This document shows, piece after piece, positions 35,126-44,579 of a stretch of 64,000 bases of DNA (its first letter is position 1; the number at the start of each line of letters is the position of its first letter). Source of the DNA: Saprospiraceae bacterium. Lineage in GTDB: Bacteria > Bacteroidota > Bacteroidia > Chitinophagales > Saprospiraceae. The position numbers were made by a program, and so were the translations under genes. Where the stretch lies: contig JABAQQ010000023.1 of assembly GCA_019187225.1 (NCBI GenBank), forward strand, positions 302,175 through 366,174. Reading direction: 5' to 3'. Below the pieces are notes generated by a model. The model made no database searches. It was not told where the DNA came from and saw nothing but the letters and a program-made list of their open reading frames with translations.

Positions 35126-37036
35126 TCAATCGTTGAATTGAACGAGTTTCAGCGTTCCGGTTTTTCTCAATTCGTATTCCCTTACAATGGCGAACAGCAC
35201 CGGCAGCACAATCAGTACAAAAAGCGTGGAGGTAATCAGACCGAACACGAAGGGAATAACAATGGGTTTCATCACGTCGCTTCCCGTCCCCGTAGCCAGC
35301 AGCACGGGCAGCAAGCCCAGAATATCTACCAGCACTGTCATTAGTTTGGGTCGTAAACGCAGCACAGCGCCATCGTAAACAGCGTCTTCGACATCCTGCC
35401 TGGTGAAGGGTTTGTTTGCTGTTTTCAGTTTGGTTGACTTATCGTACAGCGAGTTGTTCATATAAACGAGCATCAGGATACCCGTTTCCACCGCCACGCC
35501 AAACAGGGCGATGAACCCTACGGCCACCGCGACCGAAAAATTCACCTCAAAAAAATGAAGCGAATACGCTCCGCCAACCAGTGCGACGGGAATACCGGTA
35601 AGCACAATCAGTGTTTCACGAAAAGAATGGAAAGTGAAATACAAGATCATCATGATGATGACCAGCACAACTGGCATGATGATTTTCAAACGCTCATTCG
35701 CGCGCACCTGGTTCTCGTATTGGCCGCTCCATTCCAGGAAGTATCCTTTCGGGAGTTTTTGTACCGCCGCTTCCAGTTTCTTTTTCGCATCGGCCACCGT
35801 GCTTCCCAAATCGCGGTCGCGCACATTGAACAACAGCGTTCCACGTAGCAGGGCGTTTTCGGAATTGATCATGGGCGGTCCGTCAGAAACATTTATATCT
35901 GCCACTGCCGAAAGCGGAATGGGGCCGTACTCCCTGGTTTGCATTTGCATCCGCTTCAATTTTTCTGCTTTATCCCTGAAATCCTGCGCGAAGCGAACGT
36001 TCACAAAAAAACGCCGGCGTCCTTCTATCGTGGTCGTGACATTCACGCCACCCAGAGCCGTTTCGATGAACATATTCACATCGTCGACCGTCAGACCATA
36101 CCGCCCGATTTCATCCTTTTTGATAACAATATCAACGTACATGCCGCCGGTAATCGGCTCGGCATACAAATCTTTCACGCCGTCCACGCCCTGCAATTCT
36201 ATCCTGAACTGCTGCGCCAGCCTGTTGATGGTATCGAGGTTCTGTCCATAAATTTTTACGCCGACGTCCGTTCGTATCCCTGTGGACAGCATATTGATAC
36301 GGTTGATGATAGGTTGCGTCCAGCCGTTCACCACGCCCGGGATTTGCAGTCTGGCGTTGAGTTGGTCAATGATGTCGTTTTTTGTCATCCCCTCGCGCCA
36401 CTGCGATTGCGGTTTGAGCAAAATTATTGTTTCGATCATGCTCATCGGTGCGTTATCGGTGGCAGTGTTCGCCCTGCCTGCTTTACCGAGCACATTCTCT
36501 ACCTCGGGAAAATCTTTGATGATTTTGTCCTGTACCTGCATGATCCTCTTGATTTCGGAGTTGGAAACGCTGGGCAGTGTGACCGGCATAAACAGGATCG
36601 AACCTTCATCGAGCGGGGGCATGAACTCCGTACCGAGATTCAGGATCAGCGGAATACTGCCCAGTACCAGCATCAGGCTCAATGCGATGGTTGTTTTTTT
36701 CCACTTTAAACACAAAATGATGACAGGAGAATACAGCCATTTGAAAAAACGGGAGACAGGGTGCCGGCTTTCGGAGCGCACTTTCCCTTTCAACAGTATG
36801 ACCATCAGCACCGGAACGAGGAACACCACAACAAAGGCGGAACCAACCATGGCAAACGTCTTTGTCCAAACGAGCGGAGAGAACAATTTGTGCTCCTGCC
36901 CGGCGAGGAAAAGAATCGGACTGAAAGACACCAGGGTGATGAGGATGGAGTTCACGATGGCACCCCCGAGCAGTTTGGATGATTTTTCAATCCGCGCTTC
37001 TCTTTCTTCGTTGGAAAGCGGGTTATTCTGTTTCAT
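35126..37036 (-). CDS. cusA: CusA/CzcA-type heavy-metal RND pump, C-terminal part of a split gene
   Basis: 636 residues. It starts at an ATG inside the end of the N-terminal ORF (ATGAAACAGAATAA, 14-bp overlap) and continues exactly where that ORF leaves the family: ILITLVSFSPILFLAGQEHK, LFSPLVWTKTFAM, GTEFMPPLDEGSILFMPVTL, periplasmic domain 2, then the second set of membrane helices ending before VREYELRKTGTLKL. Together with 37023-38285 it forms about 1050 residues, a normal HME-RND length. It exports Cu(I)/Ag(I) or Co/Zn/Cd; neighbours favour copper/silver. The split is either a single-base frameshift or a genuine two-polypeptide pump. Confidence 0.88.
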   Translation of the reverse strand: MKQNNPLSNEEREARIEKSSKLLGGAIVNSILITLVSFSPILFLAGQEHKLFSPLVWTKTFAMVGSAFVVVFLVPVLMVILLKGKVRSESRHPVSRFFKWLYSPVIILCLKWKKTTIALSLMLVLGSIPLILNLGTEFMPPLDEGSILFMPVTLPSVSNSEIKRIMQVQDKIIKDFPEVENVLGKAGRANTATDNAPMSMIETIILLKPQSQWREGMTKNDIIDQLNARLQIPGVVNGWTQPIINRINMLSTGIRTDVGVKIYGQNLDTINRLAQQFRIELQGVDGVKDLYAEPITGGMYVDIVIKKDEIGRYGLTVDDVNMFIETALGGVNVTTTIEGRRRFFVNVRFAQDFRDKAEKLKRMQMQTREYGPIPLSAVADINVSDGPPMINSENALLRGTLLFNVRDRDLGSTVADAKKKLEAAVQKLPKGYFLEWSGQYENQVRANERLKIIMPVVLVIIMMILYFTFHSFRETLIVLTGIPVALVGGAYSLHFFEVNFSVAVAVGFIALFGVAVETGILMLVYMNNSLYDKSTKLKTANKPFTRQDVEDAVYDGAVLRLRPKLMTVLVDILGLLPVLLATGTGSDVMKPIVIPFVFGLITSTLFVLIVLPVLFAIVREYELRKTGTLKLVQFND

Positions 37037-38285
37037 TTGCCAGCGATTTCATTGCGTTTTCAACCATTACGATACCGGCATCCACCAGGTCGCCCACTGC
37101 CAGCGCGATACCTGCCAGTGACATGATGTTGGAAGTAATACCGAACCAACTCATCATGATGAAGGAAACAAGCACCGACATGGGAATGGTAATGACAACG
37201 ATCAGTGTGCTTCGCACGTGCAGCAGAAAAACAAAAAGCACAATGCACACGACGACGATTTCCTCGATGACGGCTTCTTTCAAAGTGGCGATGGTGGCTT
37301 CGATCAAATCCGAGCGGTCGTAAGCCGTCTTGAATTTCACCCCCGGCGGAAGGCCTTTTTCCACATCGCTCAGTTTTTCTTTCACGCGGTCAATTACGTC
37401 TTTTGCATTTTCTCCGTAGCGCATCACGACGATCCCACCCACCTTTTCGCCTTCGCCGTTTTCTTCCACAATACCCAGGCGGAGTTCGCCGCCCATTTGG
37501 ACAGCCGCCACGTCGCGAACTTTTATGGGAATCGAATTGAGGGTTTTCAGCGCGATGTTTTCTAGTTCCCGAATGTCTTTGATATACCCCAAGCCCCGGA
37601 CGATGTATCCGATGTCCGACTGTTCAAACTTCCTTCCGCCCACGTCGTTGTTGTTAGCCTTTATTTTTTCGGCAACGTCCATTATCGTAATGCCGTAATA
37701 ATTGAGTTTCAGGGGATCCACCACCACCTGATATTGCTTTTGAAAACCGCCAAAAGAGGCTATTTCGCTTACGCCATCCACGGTCTGCAAGGCGAAACGG
37801 ATGTACCAATCCTGCAAGGCCCGCAACTCGCCCAAATCATATCCCGGCGCATCGAGTGTGTACCAGTAGACATGTCCCAAACCCGTCCCGTCGGGGCCAA
37901 GGGTAGGTGTTATTCCTGCAGGGAGCAGTCGTTGAGCATAGTTCAGTCGTTCCAGCACCCGGGTTCGCGCCCAATAGATATCCACCTCATCTTCAAAAAC
38001 CACGAATACAAAACTCATCCCGAACATGCTATTGGCACGGATGTTTTTTACTTTCGGAATTCCCTGCAAATTACTCACAAGCGGATAGGTGACCTGGTCC
38101 TCCATGATCTGCGGACTACGCCCCATCCATTCGGTAAAAATGATGACCTGATTCTCCGACAAATCGGGAATGGCATCCACGGGCGTATTTCTTACCGTAT
38201 AAATCCCGTAAACGGCAACACCCGCGGCCATCAGCAAAACGACGATGCGGTTTCTTAAAGACCAGGTGATAAGAGCATCAATCAT
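37023..38285 (-). CDS. cusA: CusA/CzcA-type heavy-metal RND pump, N-terminal part of a split gene
   Basis: 420 residues covering TM1, porter domains PN1/PN2 and TM2-TM4: IDALITWSLRNRIVVLLMAA, PVDAIPDLSENQVIIFTEWM, GRSPQIMEDQVTYPLVSNLQ, and the proton-relay helix GIALAVGDLVDAGIVMVENA. It stops after MKSLANETE, in the short cytoplasmic loop before TM5, where intact homologues read on. A +1 shift at the TAA would restore the frame into the next ORF. It starts 11 bp after the stop of the GH13 gene, so the amylase-like gene is probably in the same transcript. Confidence 0.88.
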   Translation of the reverse strand: MIDALITWSLRNRIVVLLMAAGVAVYGIYTVRNTPVDAIPDLSENQVIIFTEWMGRSPQIMEDQVTYPLVSNLQGIPKVKNIRANSMFGMSFVFVVFEDEVDIYWARTRVLERLNYAQRLLPAGITPTLGPDGTGLGHVYWYTLDAPGYDLGELRALQDWYIRFALQTVDGVSEIASFGGFQKQYQVVVDPLKLNYYGITIMDVAEKIKANNNDVGGRKFEQSDIGYIVRGLGYIKDIRELENIALKTLNSIPIKVRDVAAVQMGGELRLGIVEENGEGEKVGGIVVMRYGENAKDVIDRVKEKLSDVEKGLPPGVKFKTAYDRSDLIEATIATLKEAVIEEIVVVCIVLFVFLLHVRSTLIVVITIPMSVLVSFIMMSWFGITSNIMSLAGIALAVGDLVDAGIVMVENAMKSLANETE

Positions 38286-38296
38286 TGTTTTTCATT

Positions 38297-40003
38297 TTAG
38301 TCCGATATTACCGGAACCGACGCTTTTAAAATCACAAATTGCATCGGTTGCAAGACCAGTTTCACATACCGCATTTTGCGCGAAGGCTCATTGTGTCCTT
38401 TAATTGGAATAGCGCCCAAACCGCCATACAAGCATTCCATAGCGGCTTTATTTTCGTTCAATTCAAAATCAATCAACACGTATTCTTCTTTCGATTCCGT
38501 TACGGATGAATTATAAACAACCAGTATTTCATCGTTGAAAAGTATCCGGGAAAAAGCGAGCGTGCATTTTTCGCACTCCGGGAGGTGAAAGTGCTGCCCG
38601 TCGGCGGAAATTTCACGGATGAACATCCGCCCGAATTTCAATTCCGGACTGTTTTGCCGGACACGGGCAATGGCGGCAATGGACCGATAGATCAGCGAAT
38701 GGGGGTTGTGCACGTTGGTTTTCCTGTCGCCCGGGTCGAACATGCACTCCCGGATGGTCCAATCGCCTTCGCCATGGCCATCCAGACCTTGTTCTGTGCC
38801 GTAATAGATGCAGGGCATGCCAATGGCGCAAAGTAAAAAACCGACGGCGGCTATAATTTGCTCCGGAGCGGCGCCGTAACCGAACCGGTGTTTGAAATCT
38901 TCGCCGACCTGGTCGTGGTTGTCCACAAAGGTTACGAGGAATTCGCCATATTCGCCCCGGCTCAGGGCATTGCGTTGCAGGGCCGAATAGCGTTCGATCA
39001 GTCTTTCCGGTGAGGCGACGCCTTTTATCACTTCTGAAAGCACGCCATAGAGCGGAAAATCCAAAACGGAATCGAGCCCGTAATACACATTTTTGTCGTT
39101 GAAGGAAACGGCGGTTTTTGGGCCGAAATAGTTGGTGCTGATTTCATCGGGCCCGATCAGTTCTCCGAAAAAGAAGAAATTTTTCTTTCCCAGCGAATAG
39201 GCATACTCCCGTACAGCCGAGCAAAACCGGCTGATAAAAATTTCATCCATGTGTTTGACGGCGTCCAAACGGAAACCGTCTATGTCCGTTTCCCTGATCC
39301 AGTAGCAGTGAATATTGATCAGCAAATCATTCACATATTCCGCTTCCGGCGAATTGTCGCTTCTAAATGCCTTCAGGTTGCAAAAATCGCCGTCCCGCGT
39401 TTCGGGGTAAGCATCGAAATTGCGGATTTGTCCCTGGCGGTTGTACAGTTCCGGATTGCGCAGTTCGACCGGCAAGGGGCGGTCCTCATACCGCCAGCCG
39501 CCGAACGGAAACCGCTCTCCCTCAAAGTAAAAATAATCGTTTCCGTCGGGATAAAACCAATTGTCGCCCGAATGATCCAGCACAATGTCGAGAAAAACCC
39601 GCATATCGAGCTCGTGTGCTGCATCTACCAGCGCCTCAAGATCTTCTTTGGTGCCCCAGCGTTTGTCTACATCCAGGTAATTCTGGATGGCGTAACCATG
39701 GTAAACATCTGTATTGTTCTCAAAAACCGGGCTTAACCAAAGTGCGGTACAACCCAGGTTTTTAATATACTCAAGGTGTTCTGTAATGCCCTTAAGCGTG
39801 CCGCCGCAACTCTTTACCAATTGTTCTACACTCCCGAATCCGGAATGCCGTTCCGCAAAAGCGAGCGGGTTGCGCGCAGCGCTGTCGTGAAACCGGTCTA
39901 CCAGCAAGAAATAAATAAACTCTTCGCGCCATTCGCGCTGGCAATTTTTCCAGTATTTTTTACCGGGTTTGGGAAAAAGTTCAATTTCTTTTACCGATTT
40001 CAT
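38297..40003 (-). CDS. Alpha-amylase-family (GH13) glycosyl hydrolase
   Basis: 568 residues with no signal peptide, so cytosolic. The (beta/alpha)8 GH13 motifs are complete: LFLDIVLDHSGDN-type region I (DIVLDHSG), region II IDGFRLDAVKHMDE with the nucleophile Asp, region III FFFGELIG with the acid/base Glu, and region IV TFVDNHDQVG with the third Asp. It likely acts on maltodextrins or related alpha-glucans, or trehalose-type substrates; the subfamily cannot be fixed. Unusually, it is the first gene of the metal-efflux run, 11 bp before the pump gene. A 169-bp spacer separates it from the CopB gene. Confidence 0.88.
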   Translation of the reverse strand: MKSVKEIELFPKPGKKYWKNCQREWREEFIYFLLVDRFHDSAARNPLAFAERHSGFGSVEQLVKSCGGTLKGITEHLEYIKNLGCTALWLSPVFENNTDVYHGYAIQNYLDVDKRWGTKEDLEALVDAAHELDMRVFLDIVLDHSGDNWFYPDGNDYFYFEGERFPFGGWRYEDRPLPVELRNPELYNRQGQIRNFDAYPETRDGDFCNLKAFRSDNSPEAEYVNDLLINIHCYWIRETDIDGFRLDAVKHMDEIFISRFCSAVREYAYSLGKKNFFFFGELIGPDEISTNYFGPKTAVSFNDKNVYYGLDSVLDFPLYGVLSEVIKGVASPERLIERYSALQRNALSRGEYGEFLVTFVDNHDQVGEDFKHRFGYGAAPEQIIAAVGFLLCAIGMPCIYYGTEQGLDGHGEGDWTIRECMFDPGDRKTNVHNPHSLIYRSIAAIARVRQNSPELKFGRMFIREISADGQHFHLPECEKCTLAFSRILFNDEILVVYNSSVTESKEEYVLIDFELNENKAAMECLYGGLGAIPIKGHNEPSRKMRYVKLVLQPMQFVILKASVPVISD

Positions 40004-40172
40004 TGCTACTTCTGAAACTGAGAATTGTAAAGTTGTAATGCTCGGTTAAAACCTGAAGAGGATATAAGTCAAACTTGCCTGTGAGATTGGTCAATTGAAT
40101 TGTTTTCAGGTTTTTTACAAATCTCATTGAATCATGTGCTCGTAAAATGAGCTTTTCCCTCCGGGACCATCA

Positions 40173-42254
40173 CTAATTCAGATTACGCCGCAACAATTGC
40201 GCATTCAATGCCACTACAATGGTACTCACCGACATCAGCACCGCACCGAAAGCCGGCGAGATCATCAAATGCGGGTAGAACAAACCAGCAGCTACCGGAA
40301 TGGTGACGAGGTTGTAGGCGGTGGCCCAGAAAAGGTTTTGCAGCATTTTCCGGTATGTCGCTTTGCCGAAGCGAACGAGGCGAAGGATATCCTGCGGATC
40401 GCTGTTAACCAGAATAATATCCGCGGTTTCGGCGGCCACATCGGTGCCTGAGCCTACGGCGATACCCACATCTGCTTTTGCCAGTGCCGGAGCGTCGTTC
40501 ACACCGTCGCCGGTCATGGCCACGAATTCGCCTTGTTGCTGCAATTGCTCCACAATGGCAACCTTTTCGTGCGGGAGCACTTCGGCGAAGACCTCGTTCA
40601 GACCGAGCTGGCGTTTCACGCTGTCGGCCACCTGCCTGTTATCGCCCGTTGCCATGAGCACCTTGATGCCTTCGCGGTGAAAACCGGCAATGGCTTCGGC
40701 AGAGGTGTCGCGCAGCCGGTCGGCGAGAGCGATGAAGCCGGCCATTTGTCCATCGATCAGTACGTAAACAACCGTTTCGGCGGCGTCGGCCAGGGCGGAT
40801 TCGGGTACCGGTATGTTCTTTTCTTTCAAATAATTGGGGCTAACGACCATGATATCTTTGCCGTCGATTTTTCCCCGGATACCCCGTGCCGTGAGCGATT
40901 GAAAATCGCTGACTTCCCGAAGCGACATGCCTTTTTCTTTTGCATGGTTGACAATGCCCTCTGCGATAGGATGCTCGGAGTTTTGTTCCAGCGAAGCGGC
41001 AATCTGCAGGATATCCTGCATGCCGTATGGTGCCGAAACCGGCACTATCCGTGTCACGCCGAATGCTCCTTCGGTGAGGGTACCGGTTTTGTCAAACACG
41101 ATGGAGGTGATGTTGCGTGCGTTTTCAAAAGCCGTGCGGTTGCGGATGAGCAACCCGTGTTGCGCCGACAGAGCGGTGGAAATGGCTACCACCAACGGTA
41201 TTGCCAATCCCAGCGCATGCGGACACGCGATGACCATCACGGTTACCATACGCTCCAATGCAAAAGCCATCGTTTGCCCCGTCCAGAGCCAGTAACCCAG
41301 CGTAAACAAGCCCGCGCCGATGGCGAGATAGGTCAGCCAGCGCGCAGCGCGATCGGCCAGGTTTTGTGTTCTGGATTTGCTGGCCTGGGCTTCCTGCACC
41401 AGACGCACGACTTTTTGCAGATAACTGTCCTGCCCGGCACTTGTCACCCGGATTTTCATAGCGCCGCTGCCGTTTACCGCCCCGGCGATTACTTTTGCGC
41501 CCTTTTCCTTGACCACCGGCTGTGACTCGCCGGTGAGCATGGATTCGTTGACAAAGCTCTCGCCGTCAGTCACTATGCCGTCCGCCGGTATTTTTTCGTT
41601 GGCCTTCACCAGCACCACATGGCCGGGTTGGAGGTGTTGTACCGGGTGGTCCTGCACTGCACCGTCGGGTTGCACCACGTGGGCTTCGGCAGGCATCAGG
41701 CGCACCAGCATTTCCAAAGCCCGCGACGCGCCGGAAATGGTTTTCATTTCGATCCAGTGGCCGAGCAACATCACGACGATAAGTGTGGCGAGTTCCCAGT
41801 AAAAATCCATTCCCGGCAGGCCGAATGTCACGGCTACGCTGTATGTGAAAGCCACCGTGGTCGCCAAAGCTATGAGCGTCATCATACCGGGATTCCGGTC
41901 GCGCAACTCAGCCACTGCGCCGGCCAGGAACGGCTGATTGCCATAAGCGAACAACACCGACGAAAGGCCGAACAATACCCATTTGCGTCCCGCAAAATCG
42001 AGGTGAAAGCCGAGAAGGTGTTGTATCATGTCGGAAAGCAGAAGAATGGGCACTGTCAGTGCGAGCGACAGCCAGAATTTGCGGCGAAACCCTTCGACCG
42101 AATGCCCGGCGTGTTTGTCGTGCCCGCTGTGGGCATTCCCGTGCCCGGTATGTCCCTGCATCCCGGGCTCCGCTTTGGGTGATTGTGCCGGATGGCGCTC
42201 CTGCTGCTTTGGCGCAATTGCGGAGTGATGGTGGTGGTGATGGTGATTTTCCAT
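40173..42254 (-). CDS. copB: CopB-type copper/silver P1B ATPase with His-rich N-terminus
   Basis: 693 residues. The first 51 residues hold 14 histidines, including seven in a row (residues 4-10), instead of CxxC metal-binding domains. The sixth-helix motif is CPH (residues 344-346, IACPHALGLAIPLV) rather than CPC, which defines the P1B-3/CopB group. The actuator loop has MLTGESQPV, the phosphorylation site is DKTGT (388-392), and the hinge is TGDGVNDAPALAKADVG. CopB pumps export copper or silver from the cytosol. Placed between the Cus-like operon and the MbnP/MbnH cluster, it supports a dedicated copper locus. Confidence 0.93.
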   Translation of the reverse strand: MENHHHHHHHSAIAPKQQERHPAQSPKAEPGMQGHTGHGNAHSGHDKHAGHSVEGFRRKFWLSLALTVPILLLSDMIQHLLGFHLDFAGRKWVLFGLSSVLFAYGNQPFLAGAVAELRDRNPGMMTLIALATTVAFTYSVAVTFGLPGMDFYWELATLIVVMLLGHWIEMKTISGASRALEMLVRLMPAEAHVVQPDGAVQDHPVQHLQPGHVVLVKANEKIPADGIVTDGESFVNESMLTGESQPVVKEKGAKVIAGAVNGSGAMKIRVTSAGQDSYLQKVVRLVQEAQASKSRTQNLADRAARWLTYLAIGAGLFTLGYWLWTGQTMAFALERMVTVMVIACPHALGLAIPLVVAISTALSAQHGLLIRNRTAFENARNITSIVFDKTGTLTEGAFGVTRIVPVSAPYGMQDILQIAASLEQNSEHPIAEGIVNHAKEKGMSLREVSDFQSLTARGIRGKIDGKDIMVVSPNYLKEKNIPVPESALADAAETVVYVLIDGQMAGFIALADRLRDTSAEAIAGFHREGIKVLMATGDNRQVADSVKRQLGLNEVFAEVLPHEKVAIVEQLQQQGEFVAMTGDGVNDAPALAKADVGIAVGSGTDVAAETADIILVNSDPQDILRLVRFGKATYRKMLQNLFWATAYNLVTIPVAAGLFYPHLMISPAFGAVLMSVSTIVVALNAQLLRRNLN

Positions 42255-42299
42255 TGTTCAAATAGTGCGGTTAATTGTTCTGAATGCTTGCTTTTCCGA

Positions 42300-42911
42300 T
42301 TAAAAATTCACGGCTGTCGGTTGCATCAAAACGGTTCCGTTCGTCACATGAATCAGATGCGTATACAGCATTTGGATGCCGATAGCCAGTACTATAATCC
42401 CGAATACCTTGCGGATCACGACAAAGGCAGCAGGTGAAAGTTTTTTGTCCAGCCATCCCAAAGAAGAAAGCGCCAGAAAGATGATGGCGCTGTTAAGTAG
42501 GATTGCTGCAACGATACTTCCGCTTTCATAGGAGGTTTTCATCGAGAGGATGGTGGTAAATGTGCCTGCTCCGGCCAGCATGGGAAACGCCACCGGGACA
42601 ATGGAGCTGGCGCCGCGCACACCGCTGTCCTCCTTAAAAAGCGACACGCCAAATATCAGTTCGATGGCGCTGGCCAGAATGATGACGCCGCCCACCAAGG
42701 CAAAGGCATGGATCGAGATGCCGAATAAATCCAGCACCATGCTGCCCGAGAACAAAAACAAAAGCATCAATCCGGTAGCAACGAATGTGGCCTTAATAGC
42801 ATCGACGCAGCCTTCTCTTTTGCGTAAAGTCATTAGGTAAGGGATGCTGCCCGGCACATCAATAATGGCAAATAACGTGATGCCGGCAGTGAGTACATGT
42901 TGCCAGTTCAT
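42300..42911 (-). CDS. MarC family (UPF0056) integral membrane protein
   Basis: 203 residues, six hydrophobic helices: LTAGITLFAIIDVPGSIPYL, LMLLFLFSGSMVLDLFGISI, FALVGGVIILASAIELIFGV, SIVPVAFPMLAGAGTFTTIL and onward. This is the normal MarC topology, with the conserved PVAFPMLAGAGT-like loop. MarC was once tied to multiple antibiotic resistance but its function is unresolved. It is 45 bp upstream of copB on the same strand, so it is probably co-transcribed with it. Confidence 0.9.
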   Translation of the reverse strand: MNWQHVLTAGITLFAIIDVPGSIPYLMTLRKREGCVDAIKATFVATGLMLLFLFSGSMVLDLFGISIHAFALVGGVIILASAIELIFGVSLFKEDSGVRGASSIVPVAFPMLAGAGTFTTILSMKTSYESGSIVAAILLNSAIIFLALSSLGWLDKKLSPAAFVVIRKVFGIIVLAIGIQMLYTHLIHVTNGTVLMQPTAVNF

Positions 42912-43065
42912 AATGCGATGAAGTTGAAATAATAGGAAAAGGGAAAGGTTTGCACAGCAGTTTTATATCATTTTTGATGATGCAAAGTTCTGCCCGAACC
43001 CGCTGCCCGCCGTTACGATTTCATGGTTAAGAATTGCGAATTAATGGCAATTCTGTAACGGCTCT

Positions 43066-44553
43066 CTATTGCTTCACAAATTTCTGTATCCCCTGTAATG
43101 CCCCTTTGTCACTCAATATTTTCATGAAATAAATGCCGGATGGCAGGTCGGACACCTGTACTTTTGCTTGTTTCAATGGGGCTGTTAAAATGGATTTGCC
43201 CGCAACACTGATGATTTCCACCACCCCGCCGGTTATTGCCGGTCGCAAGTTCAAAAAGTCGCCGGCGGGGTTGGGGAATACTTGTACCGGATTTTTTCCG
43301 AAAACTGCTTCGGTTGCCTCGCTCGGCTCCACAACTGTTCCCTGACGATACGCCAGGCCCTGGGTACCGTTGACATATAAAAGGTGGAAAACGCCGTTGG
43401 CATAAGCCAATTGAGGAAATTGTTGGGCGCCGGCATCGGATAACGCTGCGAAGTTCGCAGCCAATCCGCCCGCGCCGGTAATTGAGAAGGCACAGACCAG
43501 GTCTTGCCCCGTTCCAAAGAAGCCGTTCTCTTCCCAGATCATGGCCACTGTGTCGTGCCGGCCGGCTGCATCCGGATGATTCTGGTTGAAAGCAGTCCCG
43601 CCGCTGCTGCCGGGGAATCCGAATTCGACACCTTTCAGCATTGTGCCACCGTGCAATGTGCTGGCATATACCCGCGTCGCACCGGTGCCCCTCGACATCC
43701 AGACGGCCAGCAAGCTGTCGCCCGCGAGCCGGGCCAGGCGCGGGCCACTGAACGGGCAGGCACTGATCGTCCAGTCCTGCGCATCCACGTCGCACGCTTC
43801 GTCAAAAGTGCCGGCATTGTCGGTCGAACGCGTCACCCACATATCGCGCAGGTTGTCCCGGTTGGCGCGGAATGCCACGAAAACCGTGTCTGCGCCCGTG
43901 GTAAGAATATCCTGGTAGCAGCACTCGCAAGCTTGTCCTTTGTCGCCGGCAGGGGCACTTACATTGGTGGAATCGGGGAAGGTAAGCCCTCCATCCGCCG
44001 AGCGGGCAAGGTGTACATGCGCATCGGTTTCTGATGAAGTCTGCAAAAGAAAGGTTACCAGGGGATTTCCCGCCGCGTCGGTCGAAATGGCAGAAATCGT
44101 TGTCCCCATACTCGTTGGTGTGGAAAAAACCGTGACCGGGGGTTGCCACGTGGTGCCGCCATCCTCCGAACGCGCCAGGAAAATGCCCTGATCGAAATCT
44201 TCGAACACGACAAACACACGCTCTCCGTCCGTCGCTACGTCCAGCCCTCCGAAATCGTACACGCCGGGCGAGATACTTCCTGTACCAATCTGCACCGGTG
44301 TGGCGAAGGCGTTGCCGTTCCAACGCGCGCACCAGATCTGCGACACAGCGGCGGGTTTGCCCCACACCACCACCGGTGTTCCGTCTCCCAGCAAAGCCAT
44401 GCGGGGGCTGGAATCCCCATATCCGGCTGAAGCCACCGTTATGGGTGGCGACCAGGACAGGCCATTTTGAGAAAAGACGCTATGCGACAGGCACAAAGCC
44501 AGAAAAAAGGCGGGACCATGGAGTATATTCAGTCGGGAAACGGGTGTTGCCAT
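43066..44553 (-). CDS. T9SS-sorted BNR beta-propeller with ACECC motif
   Basis: 495 residues from the ATG at 44553. A signal peptide (about residues 12-29, ending VFSQ) is followed by a sialidase-like BNR propeller: IFLARSEDGGTTWQPPV, VHLARSADGGLTF and MWVTRSTDNAGTF. No sialidase catalytic Arg triad is evident. An ACECC cluster (Cys 209, 211, 212) lies in a loop of the propeller and could bind a soft metal such as Cu(I). The C-terminus (VQVFPNPAGDFLNLRP, then SGIYFMKIL) is a T9SS sorting domain. It starts 26 bp after the MbnH-like gene, so I place it in the same operon. Role in surface copper binding is inference. Confidence 0.8.
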   Translation of the reverse strand: MATPVSRLNILHGPAFFLALCLSHSVFSQNGLSWSPPITVASAGYGDSSPRMALLGDGTPVVVWGKPAAVSQIWCARWNGNAFATPVQIGTGSISPGVYDFGGLDVATDGERVFVVFEDFDQGIFLARSEDGGTTWQPPVTVFSTPTSMGTTISAISTDAAGNPLVTFLLQTSSETDAHVHLARSADGGLTFPDSTNVSAPAGDKGQACECCYQDILTTGADTVFVAFRANRDNLRDMWVTRSTDNAGTFDEACDVDAQDWTISACPFSGPRLARLAGDSLLAVWMSRGTGATRVYASTLHGGTMLKGVEFGFPGSSGGTAFNQNHPDAAGRHDTVAMIWEENGFFGTGQDLVCAFSITGAGGLAANFAALSDAGAQQFPQLAYANGVFHLLYVNGTQGLAYRQGTVVEPSEATEAVFGKNPVQVFPNPAGDFLNLRPAITGGVVEIISVAGKSILTAPLKQAKVQVSDLPSGIYFMKILSDKGALQGIQKFVKQ

Positions 44554-44579
44554 GCTGGAATGCAAGATTCAGTGAGAGA

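Noticed and set aside
37023-37036. Established programmed frameshift site
   Set aside because: There is no slippery run or prfB-like context; a mutation or a two-chain pump is equally possible, so it is reported only as a split gene.
40004-40172. Riboswitch or copper-responsive leader upstream of the GH13 gene
   Set aside because: Only weak inverted matches (aaaacctga/tcaggtttt, gagatt/aatctc) with long loops; no known regulatory RNA pattern.
43030-43054. Terminator after the BNR gene (agaattgc/gcaattct)
   Set aside because: 8-bp stem without a T tract; too weak to call.
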